Source: Rhodococcus sovatensis
Lineage (GTDB): Bacteria > Actinomycetota > Actinomycetes > Mycobacteriales > Mycobacteriaceae
Direction: 5' to 3'
Length of the DNA: 64,000 nt
Assembly: GCF_037327425.1 (NCBI RefSeq)
Contig: NZ_CP147846.1
Location: 1,612,001 to 1,676,000 of the forward strand
In this document: piece after piece, positions 1-8,960 of the stretch
Position numbering within the stretch: position 1 is the first letter of the stretch
How the letters are laid out: every line of letters begins with the position of its first letter
Notes under the pieces: model-generated
What the model saw: only the letters and a program-made list of their open reading frames with translations
Databases searched by the model: none
What the model was told of the DNA's origin: nothing
Program-made: the position numbers and the translations under genes

Positions 1-466
1 CCGGACGTAGATTCGTCGCCGCTTGCGTAGTGGCGGGTTCGGATTCCTGTGCGCTCGACAATCCAGTCGGGATGAGAATCGCACCAGCCGCCGGCCTCAC
101 GATTCCCCACCACACGTGGCGGCAAAGCTGTCCCGGTACTGATGATTCCAATAGCCATCGACATCCCTCGTCGTTACCGCTGAGTACGAACAGGAGTGGC
201 GCTAAAAGCGTCCGCGTTACCTGTCCACATGATGAACGGTGACTGCGCCAATTGCCGAAAACCGAGAGGTTTGCTCTGTTGAACTCTGGGAGGAGGCTGC
301 AATGTCTTTGCAGCACATACATTTAGACGAAGGATTCAATGTCCGTTTTGTGATTCATGCACGAAAACTCACCGCATGCTCGATGTGACACTAATCAGGC
401 GGTACGGCCGGGTTTGAATCGTGTAGCCGACTGGGAGCGTGGAACGCGACCCGGATATCGCGAATA
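1..466. other. Stretch without a supportable gene
   Basis: I see no convincing coding sequence here. Open frames are short, lack a plausible ribosome site, and their translations are rich in Arg, Ser and Pro as expected of non-coding frames in GC-rich DNA. The stretch around 245-410 is more AT-rich than its surroundings and may hold a promoter or spacer. No tRNA, terminator or obvious repeat was recognised. Confidence 0.5.
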
Positions 467-628
467 ATGAGTCCCCGTCAATTTGACGCACTCCTATGGA
501 ATCGGGTGGCCGTGAAGGTCATCGACGAGATGGCCGCCTGGACCGGACGCTCGCCCGAGTGGCAACACCGGTTTCGAGAAGGGTTGGAGACGCCGAAAGG
601 AAATGTAACTGCCATCCCTCGCAGGTAG
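467..628 (+). CDS. Possible small protein, 53 aa
   Basis: An ATG frame of 53 codons. The product begins MSPRQFDALLWNRVAVKVID and continues with an acidic/aromatic segment (EMAAWTGRSPEWQHRF). It has a natural-looking amphipathic composition with three Trp, unlike the Arg/Pro-rich shadow frames nearby. No clear Shine-Dalgarno site is seen in front of the ATG and there is no adjacent gene in the same direction, so it could also be the tail of a decayed gene. Family not recognised. Confidence 0.3.
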   Translation: MSPRQFDALLWNRVAVKVIDEMAAWTGRSPEWQHRFREGLETPKGNVTAIPRR

Positions 629-812
629 ATTGCCGATCGGTGCGCCCCAGAAACGACCTAGCTCTCAACCGGTCAACGCATCAACAGGCATAGCTGCTGT
701 ACGCAAAGCTGGCGAGTTCGGAACCTCGAGCCTGGAGGGATGCGTTGGCGGCTCCGGACAGTCGGCGTCGCAGCTTGTGGCTGAGACGGGGATGTGGCCG
801 GGATGCGTTTTG

Positions 813-1664
813 TCAACGACGTGCAACCGGTGTTGCACCACCTTGTAGTTCGGTCACCAGCGCAGCGGGGTCGTCGACGTATACGCTGATATGTCTGATG
901 GACGTGGCCTTGCGATGCTTGTGTAGCAACACAGGTAGTTGAATTGAGATCGGTTGGGCGAGAACGATATCGACGTTTGTACCATCGATATTGGGAAGAT
1001 GTAATCGGTCCGCTATGGCGATGGGATTGGTTTCGGAGTACCGGCGCGACAGGACAACCGATTCGATGGTCGAACGCTCGATCGCGGCGATTGTCGAACC
1101 GGACTGCCGCACGACGAAGTGAGTGTCGGTCGAATAGTGCGGACGGACTCGGTGGATTGCCAGATAACCCAACAATGCGAACAGGGACCACACCGACAGC
1201 ACTGCGAGGGCGATACGCAGCCACATCCATGGAAGAACGAAGTGAAGCACACCGATCTCTACGACGGTGGCCACGCCGAAGGCAACCGGTAGCGTCATCG
1301 TCCCGCGGTTCGACCGGAACACCAGCGCCCCCGGCTCGACGTCAGCTACGCGGCCCCGGACCCACAACCACAACGACGTGTAGGCGCGCGCTTCCGCCCG
1401 GATCATCGGCCAGAACGGCGAGTCCCCGGCCGTAGCAACCACCGCCGCTCTGGCATCCGCTCCGTCGCGTCGACGGGCCCGGTACGTCGCCACCAGACCG
1501 AACGCCACGATCATTGCCAAGGGAAGTTCGACGGCGGCGAACAACAGCACGGCCTGCCCGGGTCTGAGGAAACCGGTGGCGAGGAGGAACGCGTCGACGA
1601 CCAGGACCGTTGCTGCAAGCACTTGCATGGACCGGTGGAAGCTCTTGAAGGTCATTACATTCAA
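813..1664 (-). CDS. Hypothetical membrane protein coupled to a MerR gene
   Basis: A 283-residue protein with four predicted membrane segments in two pairs: residues about 12-30, 36-58, 127-147 and 150-170. After these comes a soluble C-terminal domain of about 110 residues. The first codon of the frame is TTG, whose TTGA overlaps the stop of the upstream MerR-type gene; an ATG three codons later is an alternative start. The overlap suggests translational coupling, so the MerR protein probably controls this gene, but the MerR frame is broken. Family not recognised. It is likely an inner-membrane protein of unknown job. Confidence 0.6.
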   Translation of the reverse strand: MNVMTFKSFHRSMQVLAATVLVVDAFLLATGFLRPGQAVLLFAAVELPLAMIVAFGLVATYRARRRDGADARAAVVATAGDSPFWPMIRAEARAYTSLWLWVRGRVADVEPGALVFRSNRGTMTLPVAFGVATVVEIGVLHFVLPWMWLRIALAVLSVWSLFALLGYLAIHRVRPHYSTDTHFVVRQSGSTIAAIERSTIESVVLSRRYSETNPIAIADRLHLPNIDGTNVDIVLAQPISIQLPVLLHKHRKATSIRHISVYVDDPAALVTELQGGATPVARR

Positions 1665-2492
1665 GAGACACCCTTGGCCGGGATTGACTTGCTCACGAGC
1701 GCGCGTTGAACCCGGGAGACCACCTCGCGCTGAGCCGGGTCGGGAATGATCTCGTCGAGTGGTATCGGCACACTGGTCTCACTCGATTGCGTGGTATCGA
1801 AATCTACAGCTGCAAAGGGGTCTGCCTCCTCGAACCACGCCATCAACGTCTGCGACAGACGTTCGATCTCCGGTTCCGCCGAATCCAGTGTCTTCCCCTC
1901 CAGATTCGACCACTCGGCCAGAAGCTCTGAGTACCGGGAACGCTGCTCGTCGTCGGCGATCGAAGCTGCGTAGAACGACAGCAACTCCTCCGGTGCTTTG
2001 CCCGAAACGGCGAGCACCTCGAGCAGATCACGCTCACGCTCGAGCGCTGTGCGAACCGCAGGTGTCGGGGCGGATTCGATAGCGCTGAACAGCAGTCCAG
2101 CGACATTCGGAGGGAGCGCGGAGAGCGGTCGACCGCTCTCGACATCGTCGACCATCGAGGCGAGCTTGACTAGCCTGTGTCAGTTTCGCGCGTTCGGCCT
2201 CGAGAGCCGCGATCAGTGCGCGCAGATCAGCGATGGTGTCGTCAGTGCCCTCGACGTCAGAGGCGTCGCGCGCGAGAACCACGGCAACCGAGCCGAGCGG
2301 GACGCCGTTGCTTGCGAGCCAGCGGATACGCATGAGTCGAACAACGTCGCTCATCGCGTACTCGCGGTAGCCGTTCCGGCGTCGTTGCGGCTCGGCGAGC
2401 AGACCGAGGCGATGGTAATGGCGCACGGTTCTCGGTGTGGTGTCGGCCGCGGTAGCGAGTTGACCTATCTGCATGCCTTCAGTGTCAACCAT
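1661..2492 (-). pseudogene. MerR-family regulator, frameshifted
   Basis: The N-terminal half (from 2492, with an inner ATG at the MQIGQLATAADTTPRTVRHY segment) is a clear MerR helix-turn-helix with its wing (RRRNGYREYAMSDVVRLMRI) and the start of the dimerisation coiled coil. The C-terminal half, a typical MerR-linked helical tail (LSALPPNVAGLLFSAIE, RERDLLEVLAVSGKAPEELL), is in another frame that opens only near 2155. The two frames overlap at about 2150-2185, so one base gained or lost there would rebuild a protein of about 275 residues. Either the gene is inactivated or this is a sequencing error. The last codons overlap the start of the membrane-protein gene downstream. Confidence 0.75.
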
Positions 2493-2673
2493 GACCTAAC
2501 GTCAAGGTCAAATGGCCGAAATCTACGATGACGCATTCGATGCTCGGTCCCCGACGTCTTGACCCACCATTCACCATGCGATAACCGCTACAGCCCGCGA
2601 AAACCGCGCTGACTCCTCCAGGCGAGCACCCGACGGGGCCGGTTATCGAGACGAACGTTCTTGGCGCTGGTAG

Positions 2674-3042
2674 TCACGAGTTCAATGAGACGACGTCGGC
2701 CCTCCACGGTCGATGGGGTATTGCGGAGATCGCGGTGCCGGTCGATGCGGTGCCGAAGGTGGTGGCAACCCACAGTGCCGCAGTCGGTGCCATGCTCGCG
2801 ACCGCAGCGCCTGCGGGGAACCCGGCAGTGGCACCTGCCGCCGACTGTCGGGTGGCTTCGAGATCCTTCCGCGCGAACTCCTCCGCCCCCAGGAACTGGG
2901 CTCTGTGAATGTCGATCTTGTCGATGTCGGTCTCGAACGACTTCGGAGTGTTGACGACACTGTTCACCAGCTGTTCGACGAGCTCGATCAGATCCGTCGA
3001 GCGTTCGCGAAGGAGTAGAAGAGAAATGCATTTGTCGTTCAT
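2674..3042 (-). pseudogene. Truncated Gly/Ala-rich membrane-domain protein, probable remnant
   Basis: A 122-residue frame with a helical, acidic N-terminal part (ERSTDLIELVEQLVNSVVNT, then FETDIDKIDIHRAQFLGAEE). A hydrophobic Ala/Gly/Thr-rich run, AAVASMAPTAALWVATTFG, follows at about residues 78-96. In related proteins that I recall only loosely, this run continues into a long glycine-rich hairpin-like membrane segment. Here it stops shortly after STGTAIS, and the remaining residues (PHRPWRADVV) look like read-through. The N-terminus also looks short and has no good ribosome site. I read it as a gene fragment; function unknown. Confidence 0.4.
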
Positions 3043-3250
3043 CGAGGTGAACGCGCGCCGAGACTCGCGCTTCCGCTCATTTCATAGCGGACGAAAGATG
3101 ACGCCCCAATGACGCTCTGGTGTCCGCGTCACCAACGGTTCCGGGGTTTCCAGGGCGAGGGTGAGCCGGAAACGTTCATCCATCTGTCGTCCCTTCGAGG
3201 TCCCGGCTACGTCGGTCGTGTCGACGTTGCCGGGCGGGGTCGCGGCTCAA

Positions 3251-3997
3251 TCACAGCAAGACACCACCGGACACCTCGATGCGTTCACCTGTTGCCCAGC
3301 GGAACTCACGGGACACGAGGGCGGAGATCGCGTCGGCAATGTCAGTCGGGGCGCCCACTCGCCCCAGGGCGGTTTGTTCGGAGAGTGCCTCGCGCATAGC
3401 GTCGTTGTCGCGCATGGCTCCACCGTTGAAGTCGGTTGCGGTCGGGCCGGGCGCGATCGAGTTGACCCGAATTCCGCGCGGGCCCAGTTCGAGGGCGAGG
3501 CTGCGGGTAAGTGCTTCGAGGGCCTTCTTCGACGCCGCATAGACCGAGGTGGCCGGGCTGACGTGTCGACTGAGCGAACTCGACACGTTCACGATGCTCG
3601 CACCGTCCGACAGGTGGGGCAAGAAAGCTTGCGTGACGAACATTGGACCTCGGACGTTGACGGCGAAGGTGGTGTCGAAGTCTTCGGCGGTAATGGCACC
3701 GAGCGGGGCGAACAACCCCACCCCGGCGTTGTTGACCAGCACGTCGATGGTGCTGGCATTCCACCTGTGCCTGATGCCGGCAAGCACGTCGACGCGTGCC
3801 GTATCGATGGAGGTGAGATCCGCGACATCCAACTGGACCGCGATGGCTTCGCCGCCCGATTCGACGATGTCGGCGACGATTTCACTCGCGTCGCCTCGCG
3901 AGGCTGCGACGACCTTGATGTGGTTCTTGGCCAGTGCTAACGCGGTCGCTCGTCCGAGTCCGCGGTTGGCTCCGGTCACGAGGGCAATTCGGGACAT
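3251..3997 (-). CDS. Short-chain dehydrogenase/reductase (SDR)
   Basis: A 248-residue classical SDR. The N-terminal NAD(P)-binding motif TGANRGLG (about residues 8-15), the NNAG motif, the catalytic Ser in IVNVSSSLS and the active-site YAASK are all present, followed by PGPTATDF and the C-terminal SGG. I chose the ATG at 3997 because GGAG lies 6 bases upstream on the minus strand and because the SDR fold begins right there; the frame runs 25 codons further up without homology. Substrate cannot be told from sequence. It is divergent from a TetR gene with an inverted repeat between them, which suggests control by that regulator. Confidence 0.9.
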   Translation of the reverse strand: MSRIALVTGANRGLGRATALALAKNHIKVVAASRGDASEIVADIVESGGEAIAVQLDVADLTSIDTARVDVLAGIRHRWNASTIDVLVNNAGVGLFAPLGAITAEDFDTTFAVNVRGPMFVTQAFLPHLSDGASIVNVSSSLSRHVSPATSVYAASKKALEALTRSLALELGPRGIRVNSIAPGPTATDFNGGAMRDNDAMREALSEQTALGRVGAPTDIADAISALVSREFRWATGERIEVSGGVLL

Positions 3998-4014
3998 GTG
4001 GTCTCCTGAGTTGA

Positions 4015-4032
4015 TAAGTAAATGAATACTTA
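4015..4032. promoter_or_regulatory. Candidate TetR operator between SDR and tetR genes
   Basis: Perfect inverted repeat TAAGTA-N6-TACTTA in the 89-base gap between the divergent genes. Its placement just in front of the SDR ribosome site would let the TetR protein block both promoters. The assignment to this regulator is inferred from position. Confidence 0.5.
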
Positions 4033-4086
4033 CCTTTAAGGTAGTTCTCGATGGAGTGCCCGTCAATTTCAAGCAGGGAGAGAGCT

Positions 4087-4647
4087 ATGGCCCGCGACGC
4101 CGACGCCACCAAAGTGAGGATCCTCGCTGCGGCAACCGACGAGTTCGCCGCACACGGTTTCGCGGGTGGCAGGGTCGAGCGGATTGCTGCTCGAGCGCAG
4201 AGCAACGTAAGGATGATCTACGCGTACTACGGCGGCAAGAGTGGCCTGTTCGATGCGACCGTGGCTGAGGCGCTTCGACGCATGGCCGAGAACGTCCCAC
4301 CTCGTCCACAGGACCTTGCAGGCTGGGCCGGTGACGTGTTCGATCATCACCAGCGTTACCCGGAGGTACTCCGGCTGAGTATGTGGGCTCAGCTCGAACG
4401 GCCCGAGGCCGGCGCTGAACCGCGCGAAATCTACGAGGACAAGGCGCTCGCCGTCGCGACTGTTGCGGCCCGACCACTCTCGCCAATCGACGTCCTCGTC
4501 TTCATCTACGCCATCGCGCAAGCCTGGCAGCTGTCACCGGGAGGACTTACCGGACTCGAGGAGGACCCAGCCGGCGGTGATGGAGTTGCCGCTCGGCGGC
4601 AATCGGTCGTCGTCGCCGTGGAGCGGATGGTGCACGCTCAACCCTGA
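4087..4647 (+). CDS. TetR-family transcriptional regulator
   Basis: A 186-residue TetR-type repressor. The N-terminal helix-turn-helix is clear: ILAAATDEFAAHGFAGGRVE, IAARA, then VRMIYAYYGGKSGLFDA, in the place of the usual 'YYHFGSKEGLF' motif. The rest is the variable helical ligand domain, ending RQSVVVAVERMVH. The ATG at 4087, preceded by GGGAGAGAG, matches the normal family start; 12 extra codons upstream are open but show no homology. It is divergent from the SDR gene and likely controls it and itself. Ligand unknown. Confidence 0.85.
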   Translation: MARDADATKVRILAAATDEFAAHGFAGGRVERIAARAQSNVRMIYAYYGGKSGLFDATVAEALRRMAENVPPRPQDLAGWAGDVFDHHQRYPEVLRLSMWAQLERPEAGAEPREIYEDKALAVATVAARPLSPIDVLVFIYAIAQAWQLSPGGLTGLEEDPAGGDGVAARRQSVVVAVERMVHAQP

Positions 4648-4884
4648 TGCTGAGGACACTGACCCTGTTGCTCCCCTCATCGAGATCCTTCATGCTGATC
4701 GCGGGAGGTCGGCACGTCGCAGACGTCCGCGCAGCCAGTCGGCGAGCGGAGTCCACGGTGAGGACCTGCAGAGAGGGTGCACCCACCGAGATCAGGAGTT
4801 CGGAGAGTTTCCTGGCCACCTCGTGGGATAACCTCGCAGCGCCGATGTCACAAATGTTCGGGTGCCGCCGAGTCGTCTGAACCG

Positions 4885-5910
4885 CTAAGGCAGCTCGCGT
4901 CGCACGATTTCAGCCCCAGTGGCGAGTGCGCCCATCTTCTCTCGTGCGACGCGTCGGTCAAGTGGTGCCATACCGCAATTGGTGCTCGGATAGAGATTGT
5001 CGGCGTCGACGAACGGGAGTGCGCGGCGAAGGGTCGCGGCGACTTCTTCGGGTGTCTCGATGGTGCTGCTCGCAACATCGATCGCTCCGAGCATGACCTT
5101 CTTGCCCCGGAGCAGTTCGATCAGGTCAACCGGTACCCGCGAGTTGTGACTCTCGAGAGACACGATGTCGATCGATGACTGTTGCAGCAGTGGAAACGAC
5201 TCTTCATATTGGCGCCACTCGGCCCCGAGCGTCGCCTTCCAGTCGGTGTTGGCCTTGATGCCGTAGCCGTAACAGATGTGAACTGCCGTTTCGCAGCTCA
5301 GCCCTTCGGTCGCACGCTCGAGTGTCGCTACGCCCCAGTCTTTCAGTTCGTCGAAGAACACGTTGAACGAAGGCTCGTCGATTTGGATGATGTCGACCCC
5401 AGCCGCTTCCAAGTCCTTTGCCTCTTGGTTGAGAAGAGTCGCGAACTCCCACGCGAGCTTCTCGCGACTTCTGTAGTGGTCGTCGTAGAGCGTGTCGATC
5501 ATTGTCATCGGGCCAGGCAGGGCCCACTTGATCGGCTGGTCGGTAGCTGCTCGAAGACGTGCGGCATCCGCTGCGAACACTGAGTTCTTGCGGCTGACCG
5601 CGCCGACTACCGTCGGAACGCTTGCGTCATAGCGGTCTCGAATTCGTACGGTCTCGCGTCGGTCGAAGTCCACGCCACCGAGCTGCTCGATGAACGTGGT
5701 CACGAAGTGTTGTCGCGTCTGTTCACCGTCGCTGATGATGTCGAGCCCGGCACGTTGCTGCTCATGTGCTGCGAGTGTCTGGGCGTCGCGTTTGCCATCG
5801 CCCAGTTCGTCGTCTCTCAACTTCCACGGCGACCAGAGCTTTTCTGGCTCCGAAAGCCATGAGGGCTTGGGCAGGCTACCGACGATCGAGGTGGGCAGGA
5901 GTGTGTTCAT
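4885..5910 (-). CDS. mesD: Folate-independent methionine synthase, MesD type (core MetE)
   Basis: A 341-residue protein equal to the C-terminal catalytic half of cobalamin-independent methionine synthase (MetE, about 750 residues), without the N-terminal folate-binding half. The zinc ligands are visible: His211 and Cys213 (AVHICYG), Glu253 (VSLESHNSR) and Cys312 (STNCGM). The homocysteine-site DEP (178-180, IDEPSFN) is also present. ATG at 5910 has AAAGG 8 bases upstream. Short MetE-like proteins next to DUF1852 (MesX) have been described as folate-independent methionine synthases that need oxygen and MesX; the methyl donor is not known to me. It follows mesX with a 26-base gap, so the two likely form one operon. 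Confidence 0.85.
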   Translation of the reverse strand: MNTLLPTSIVGSLPKPSWLSEPEKLWSPWKLRDDELGDGKRDAQTLAAHEQQRAGLDIISDGEQTRQHFVTTFIEQLGGVDFDRRETVRIRDRYDASVPTVVGAVSRKNSVFAADAARLRAATDQPIKWALPGPMTMIDTLYDDHYRSREKLAWEFATLLNQEAKDLEAAGVDIIQIDEPSFNVFFDELKDWGVATLERATEGLSCETAVHICYGYGIKANTDWKATLGAEWRQYEESFPLLQQSSIDIVSLESHNSRVPVDLIELLRGKKVMLGAIDVASSTIETPEEVAATLRRALPFVDADNLYPSTNCGMAPLDRRVAREKMGALATGAEIVRRELP

Positions 5911-5936
5911 CTCTGGTACCTTTCGGTCTCGCGGAC

Positions 5937-6908
5937 TCAGGCGGACTGCCTGGAAGCCCACCGTTCGAGAACAGCGCCATACGGTTTCATCAGATGCACC
6001 TCGGTGAATTTTCCTTGCGTGGTCGCGAGCCGAGCGCGCTCGGCACGGTCGTAGCTCACTTGCGGAAGTGAATAGTTGCCGTTGTCGAGACTCGGTTGGT
6101 ACACATCCGTCGCTGCGGTGTTCGCGTTGTAGATTTCGGGACGATAGATCTTCTGAAACGTCTCCATCGTCGCGATCGTTCCTGCAAGTGCGAGAAACGA
6201 ATAGTCGTTGAGCAAGTCACCACGGTGGTAGAAGGCCAGTGGAGCGACGGACCCCTGAGGCATGAAGTAGCGCACCTCGAGCCCCATTTTCCTGATGTAT
6301 CGGTCGGTGAGCGATTCCTCATCCGCCGTATACTCCACCCCGAGAATCGGGTGGTGATTGGTGAGCCGGCGGTACGTCATGGACGTCGATACGCTGATGC
6401 AGATGACTGGTGGCTGCGAGAACCGTTCGCGATACTCGTCCGATTCGACGAAACGCTGAAAGACCTGCCCGTGCAGATCGCCGAAGTCGCCGGGGATCCC
6501 CGTCGTTTGGTGCCCCGGGAGCCGAACGCTGAAGTCGTAGTCGCGAATGTAGGAGGAGAAGTTGTTTCCGACGATGCCCTCCGTGCGGGTGCCCGTGGTG
6601 ATGTCGACGATGTCGATATCGAGCACTTCGATCACCGGAAATGCGGAGTCGTCCCCGGCCGACACGAGATGCAGGTCTACCGAGACGATGTCGAGGTCGA
6701 GTGCGTAGCGGTCACCACGTGGATTGTCCCAGTGCACCAACTCGTTGACCCGGGTGTTCATCATCGTCACCGCGTTGCGCAGATTCTGTCGGCGACCCTC
6801 GCCCCGTGCAAGATTCGCGAAATTTGTCGTGCTGCGTGAGTTGGTCGACGGGGTGTAGTCCTCGTCGAAGCGAGTCGTACCAATCCTGAAGACACAGTCG
6901 TTCGTCAT
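5937..6908 (-). CDS. mesX: DUF1852 protein, MesX partner of MesD
   Basis: A 323-residue soluble protein recognised as the DUF1852 family, named MesX (putative oxygenase) for its requirement by MesD-type methionine synthases. The start MTNDCVFRIGTTRFDEDYTP and the end (KFTEVHLMKPYGAVLERW) are family-typical, and the length is normal. A TTG six codons upstream would give a slightly longer form. It lies directly upstream of mesD on the same strand. Upstream sit ATAGC-type repeats and the remains of a LysR regulator gene, suggesting regulation by a LysR protein. That regulator is now broken by an IS, so expression may be altered. Confidence 0.85.
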   Translation of the reverse strand: MTNDCVFRIGTTRFDEDYTPSTNSRSTTNFANLARGEGRRQNLRNAVTMMNTRVNELVHWDNPRGDRYALDLDIVSVDLHLVSAGDDSAFPVIEVLDIDIVDITTGTRTEGIVGNNFSSYIRDYDFSVRLPGHQTTGIPGDFGDLHGQVFQRFVESDEYRERFSQPPVICISVSTSMTYRRLTNHHPILGVEYTADEESLTDRYIRKMGLEVRYFMPQGSVAPLAFYHRGDLLNDYSFLALAGTIATMETFQKIYRPEIYNANTAATDVYQPSLDNGNYSLPQVSYDRAERARLATTQGKFTEVHLMKPYGAVLERWASRQSA

Positions 6909-7096
6909 ACTGATGAGTTGCCCCAATCACGTGCGGTGAGTGCAGCGACGAGCGTGTCACCGCACAGTTCACTGCCTGAGTTCTTGCAGCACTTCAACCG
7001 AATTTTCGATGGGCCCAGGGCAGACCTTCCAGGCCGCAACATCCGGGAGTCGACTGTGCGAAGTGGCGCGGAAGTCAGTGTAAGTAGACGCGCCGC

Positions 7097-7143
7097 CATA
7101 GCCTAATTGCCTCTGGCGATAGCTAAATATAGCCAATGGCTAT
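7097..7143. promoter_or_regulatory. Cluster of ATAGC repeats and a palindrome upstream of mesX
   Basis: Three ATAGC-type boxes: ATAGCC near 7098, ATAGCT near 7119, and a perfect 15-base palindrome ATAGCC-AAT-GGCTAT at 7129-7143 that overlaps the stop codon of the LysR fragment. The DNA here is AT-rich for this genome. Such symmetric pairs are typical LysR binding sites, and the cluster lies about 190-235 bases in front of mesX. Binding and target are inferred. Confidence 0.4.
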
Positions 7144-7875
7144 GTCAGTAGATCGACTCCGAACCCCGAAACAACGTCGCGCATCTCCGCTACGAATCGC
7201 TGAGCCTGGGTGGTCAAAGGCACCGAGGTGTGACCGATCCAACCGATCTCGATGCGCTCATCCACGTCGAGTGGAACAGCGACGATAGACGGATCGAGAT
7301 CGTCCGAGACGATGCCGGTAGAGATGGTGTAACCGTCCAAACCGATCATGAGGTTGAAGATTGTCGCTCGATCACTCACCCGAATATCTTGCTTCGATGA
7401 ACGGGTAGAGAGGATCTCTTCAGCCAGGTAGAAGGAGTTGTTCACACCCTGGTCGAACGTGAGGCGGGGCAGATCCTCGAGGTCACTCAGCGTCACGCTC
7501 TGTCGCCCTGCGAGAGGATTCGTGCGGGCTATGAAGATGTGCGGCGACGCCAGAAACAACGGCGTGAAAGCCAGCCCTGCTTCGCGAATGAACTTGTTGA
7601 TCACGTTTGCGTTGAATTCGTTGCGATAGAGCACGCCGAGTTCACTTCGCAGCGTGCGGACATCCTCGATGATGTCCCATGTGCGGGTTTCGCGAAGACT
7701 GAACGCATACTCTGCGGCTTGAGAGGCTTTGACCATGCGGGCGAAGGCGTCGACGACGAATGAGTAGTGCTGAGTAGACACGGCCAGCAATCGGCGCGAG
7801 GGCCCGCGGCCCAGGTACCGCTGTTCCAGGAGTTCCGCTTGCTCGACCACCTGGCGCGCATCGGAATAAATCAAG
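7140..7875 (-). pseudogene. LysR regulator, C-terminal fragment (IS-disrupted)
   Basis: About 240 residues form the linker helix and the whole substrate-binding domain of a LysR regulator (DARQVVEQAELLEQRY, then LLAVSTQHYSFVVDAFARMV, ending RFVAEMRDVVSGF). The helix-turn-helix is missing because an IS3-family element starts right after this fragment. The matching N-terminal piece lies on the far side of the IS on the same strand and in the right order. The intact gene would have encoded about 315 residues, in the CysB/Cbl-like branch by feel. It sits upstream of mesX-mesD and is the obvious candidate for their regulator. Confidence 0.85.
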
Positions 7876-7895
7876 TCAAGTGAGACACCGGGCGT

Positions 7896-8960
7896 TCAGT
7901 TGATCTGGATTTCGAGTGCTGGTTCGTTGATGTAGACGACGTGCGGGATCTTCGGTGGTGTCGGCCGAGTCGAGAATCGGGCAGGGTTGGCGGCGAATGC
8001 TGCGGTGAGTGTGATCTGGCGGGCTTCGTCGATCGCCTCCGCGGTCCCGAAGTGTACCGATGCCGGGGTATGCCATCCGATGCCGGAGTGGTGATGAATG
8101 TGGTTGTACTCGTTGAAGAATCCCTCCAGGAAAGTTCGGGCATCATCAAGGGTGGCAAACGATTTCGGAAAGTCATGCAGATACTTCAACGTTTTGAACT
8201 GGGCTTCGGAGAACGGATTGTCGTTGGACACTCTGGGTCGTGAATGGGATCGGACGACTCCGAGAAACGTCAGTAGTTCCGACACGAGACCCGAGGTCAT
8301 CGACGCTCCGCGATCGGCATGGACGGTGTGTGGTGTCGCGCCGTTGCGTTCGATAGCTTCGGCGATGAATTCTTCAGCTAGATCAGCGCTTTCGTGGGAT
8401 GAGACGATCCAGGACGGGGTGTAGCGGGAGTAGATGTCGATCAGGACGTACAAGTGGAACCAGACGCCCTTGGATGGTCCTCGTAGCTTGGTGATGTCCC
8501 AGGACCAGACCTGCGAGGGTCCGTTTGCGAGGAGTTCGGGTTTGACCTTCGGCGGGTGTGTGGCCAGGCGTCGTCGTTCACGGTTCTGCCCGGCAGCGGA
8601 GGCGATGCGGTACATCGTCGAGGTTGAGCACCAGTAGTTTCCTTCGTCGAGTTCGCGGGCGTATATCTGACAGATCGCGAGGTCAGCATTGCTGTCGGAG
8701 TTGATCACCGCCAACACCTGTGCGCGTTCAGCGGCCGTGAGTGCCTGCCCGTTGTCGGGGACGCTGCGGCGTTGCTTGGGGCCCAGAACAGGTGGTTGCC
8801 GGCGGCGGTAGTGGGTGGCGCGGGAGCGACCGATCAGCGTGCACGCCGTTCTCGTCGGGACCGAGGCGGCACGGAGTTCGTCGAAGGTGGTGTCAAGGGC
8901 GTGGTCGGCGGCATCGGTGTGCCCGTGCTCTCGGAGATCGACTCCAAGAGCACATGCAGT
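7896..8960 (-). CDS. IS3-family transposase OrfB (rve integrase domain)
   Basis: The catalytic part of the transposase. The rve/DDE domain is intact: first Asp in VWSWDITKLRG, second in VHADRGASM, Glu in NPFSEAQFKTLKY. A zinc-finger-like/HTH_21 region precedes it (DELRAASVPTRTACTLIGRS). The frame is open without a proper start well into orfA. A GGGAAAAC run, with A4 at 8960-8963, is a plausible -1 slippage site that would yield an OrfAB fusion; the first ATG in frame is at 8717. Nothing looks broken, so the element may still be active. Confidence 0.85.
   Translation of the reverse strand, partial: TACALGVDLREHGHTDAADHALDTTFDELRAASVPTRTACTLIGRSRATHYRRRQPPVLGPKQRRSVPDNGQALTAAERAQVLAVINSDSNADLAICQIYARELDEGNYWCSTSTMYRIASAAGQNRERRRLATHPPKVKPELLANGPSQVWSWDITKLRGPSKGVWFHLYVLIDIYSRYTPSWIVSSHESADLAEEFIAEAIERNGATPHTVHADRGASMTSGLVSELLTFLGVVRSHSRPRVSNDNPFSEAQFKTLKYLHDFPKSFATLDDARTFLEGFFNEYNHIHHHSGIGWHTPASVHFGTAEAIDEARQITLTAAFAANPARFSTRPTPPKIPHVVYINEPALEIQIN

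Noticed and set aside
2177..2190. TGTCAGTTTC match to the Tn402-like end
   Set aside because: The match is only ten bases, lies in the MerR coding sequence and lacks the TTCAGAAG repeats. Judged chance.
4547..4884. Possible small minus-strand gene (VARKLSELLISVGAPSLQVL)
   Set aside because: A hint of natural sequence, but no start or ribosome site. The reading frame seems to shift and it overlaps the TetR gene. Too weak to list.
6927..7096. SAM or cobalamin riboswitch upstream of mesX
   Set aside because: No recognisable conserved core of either class. The only structure found is the ATAGC repeat set further up.
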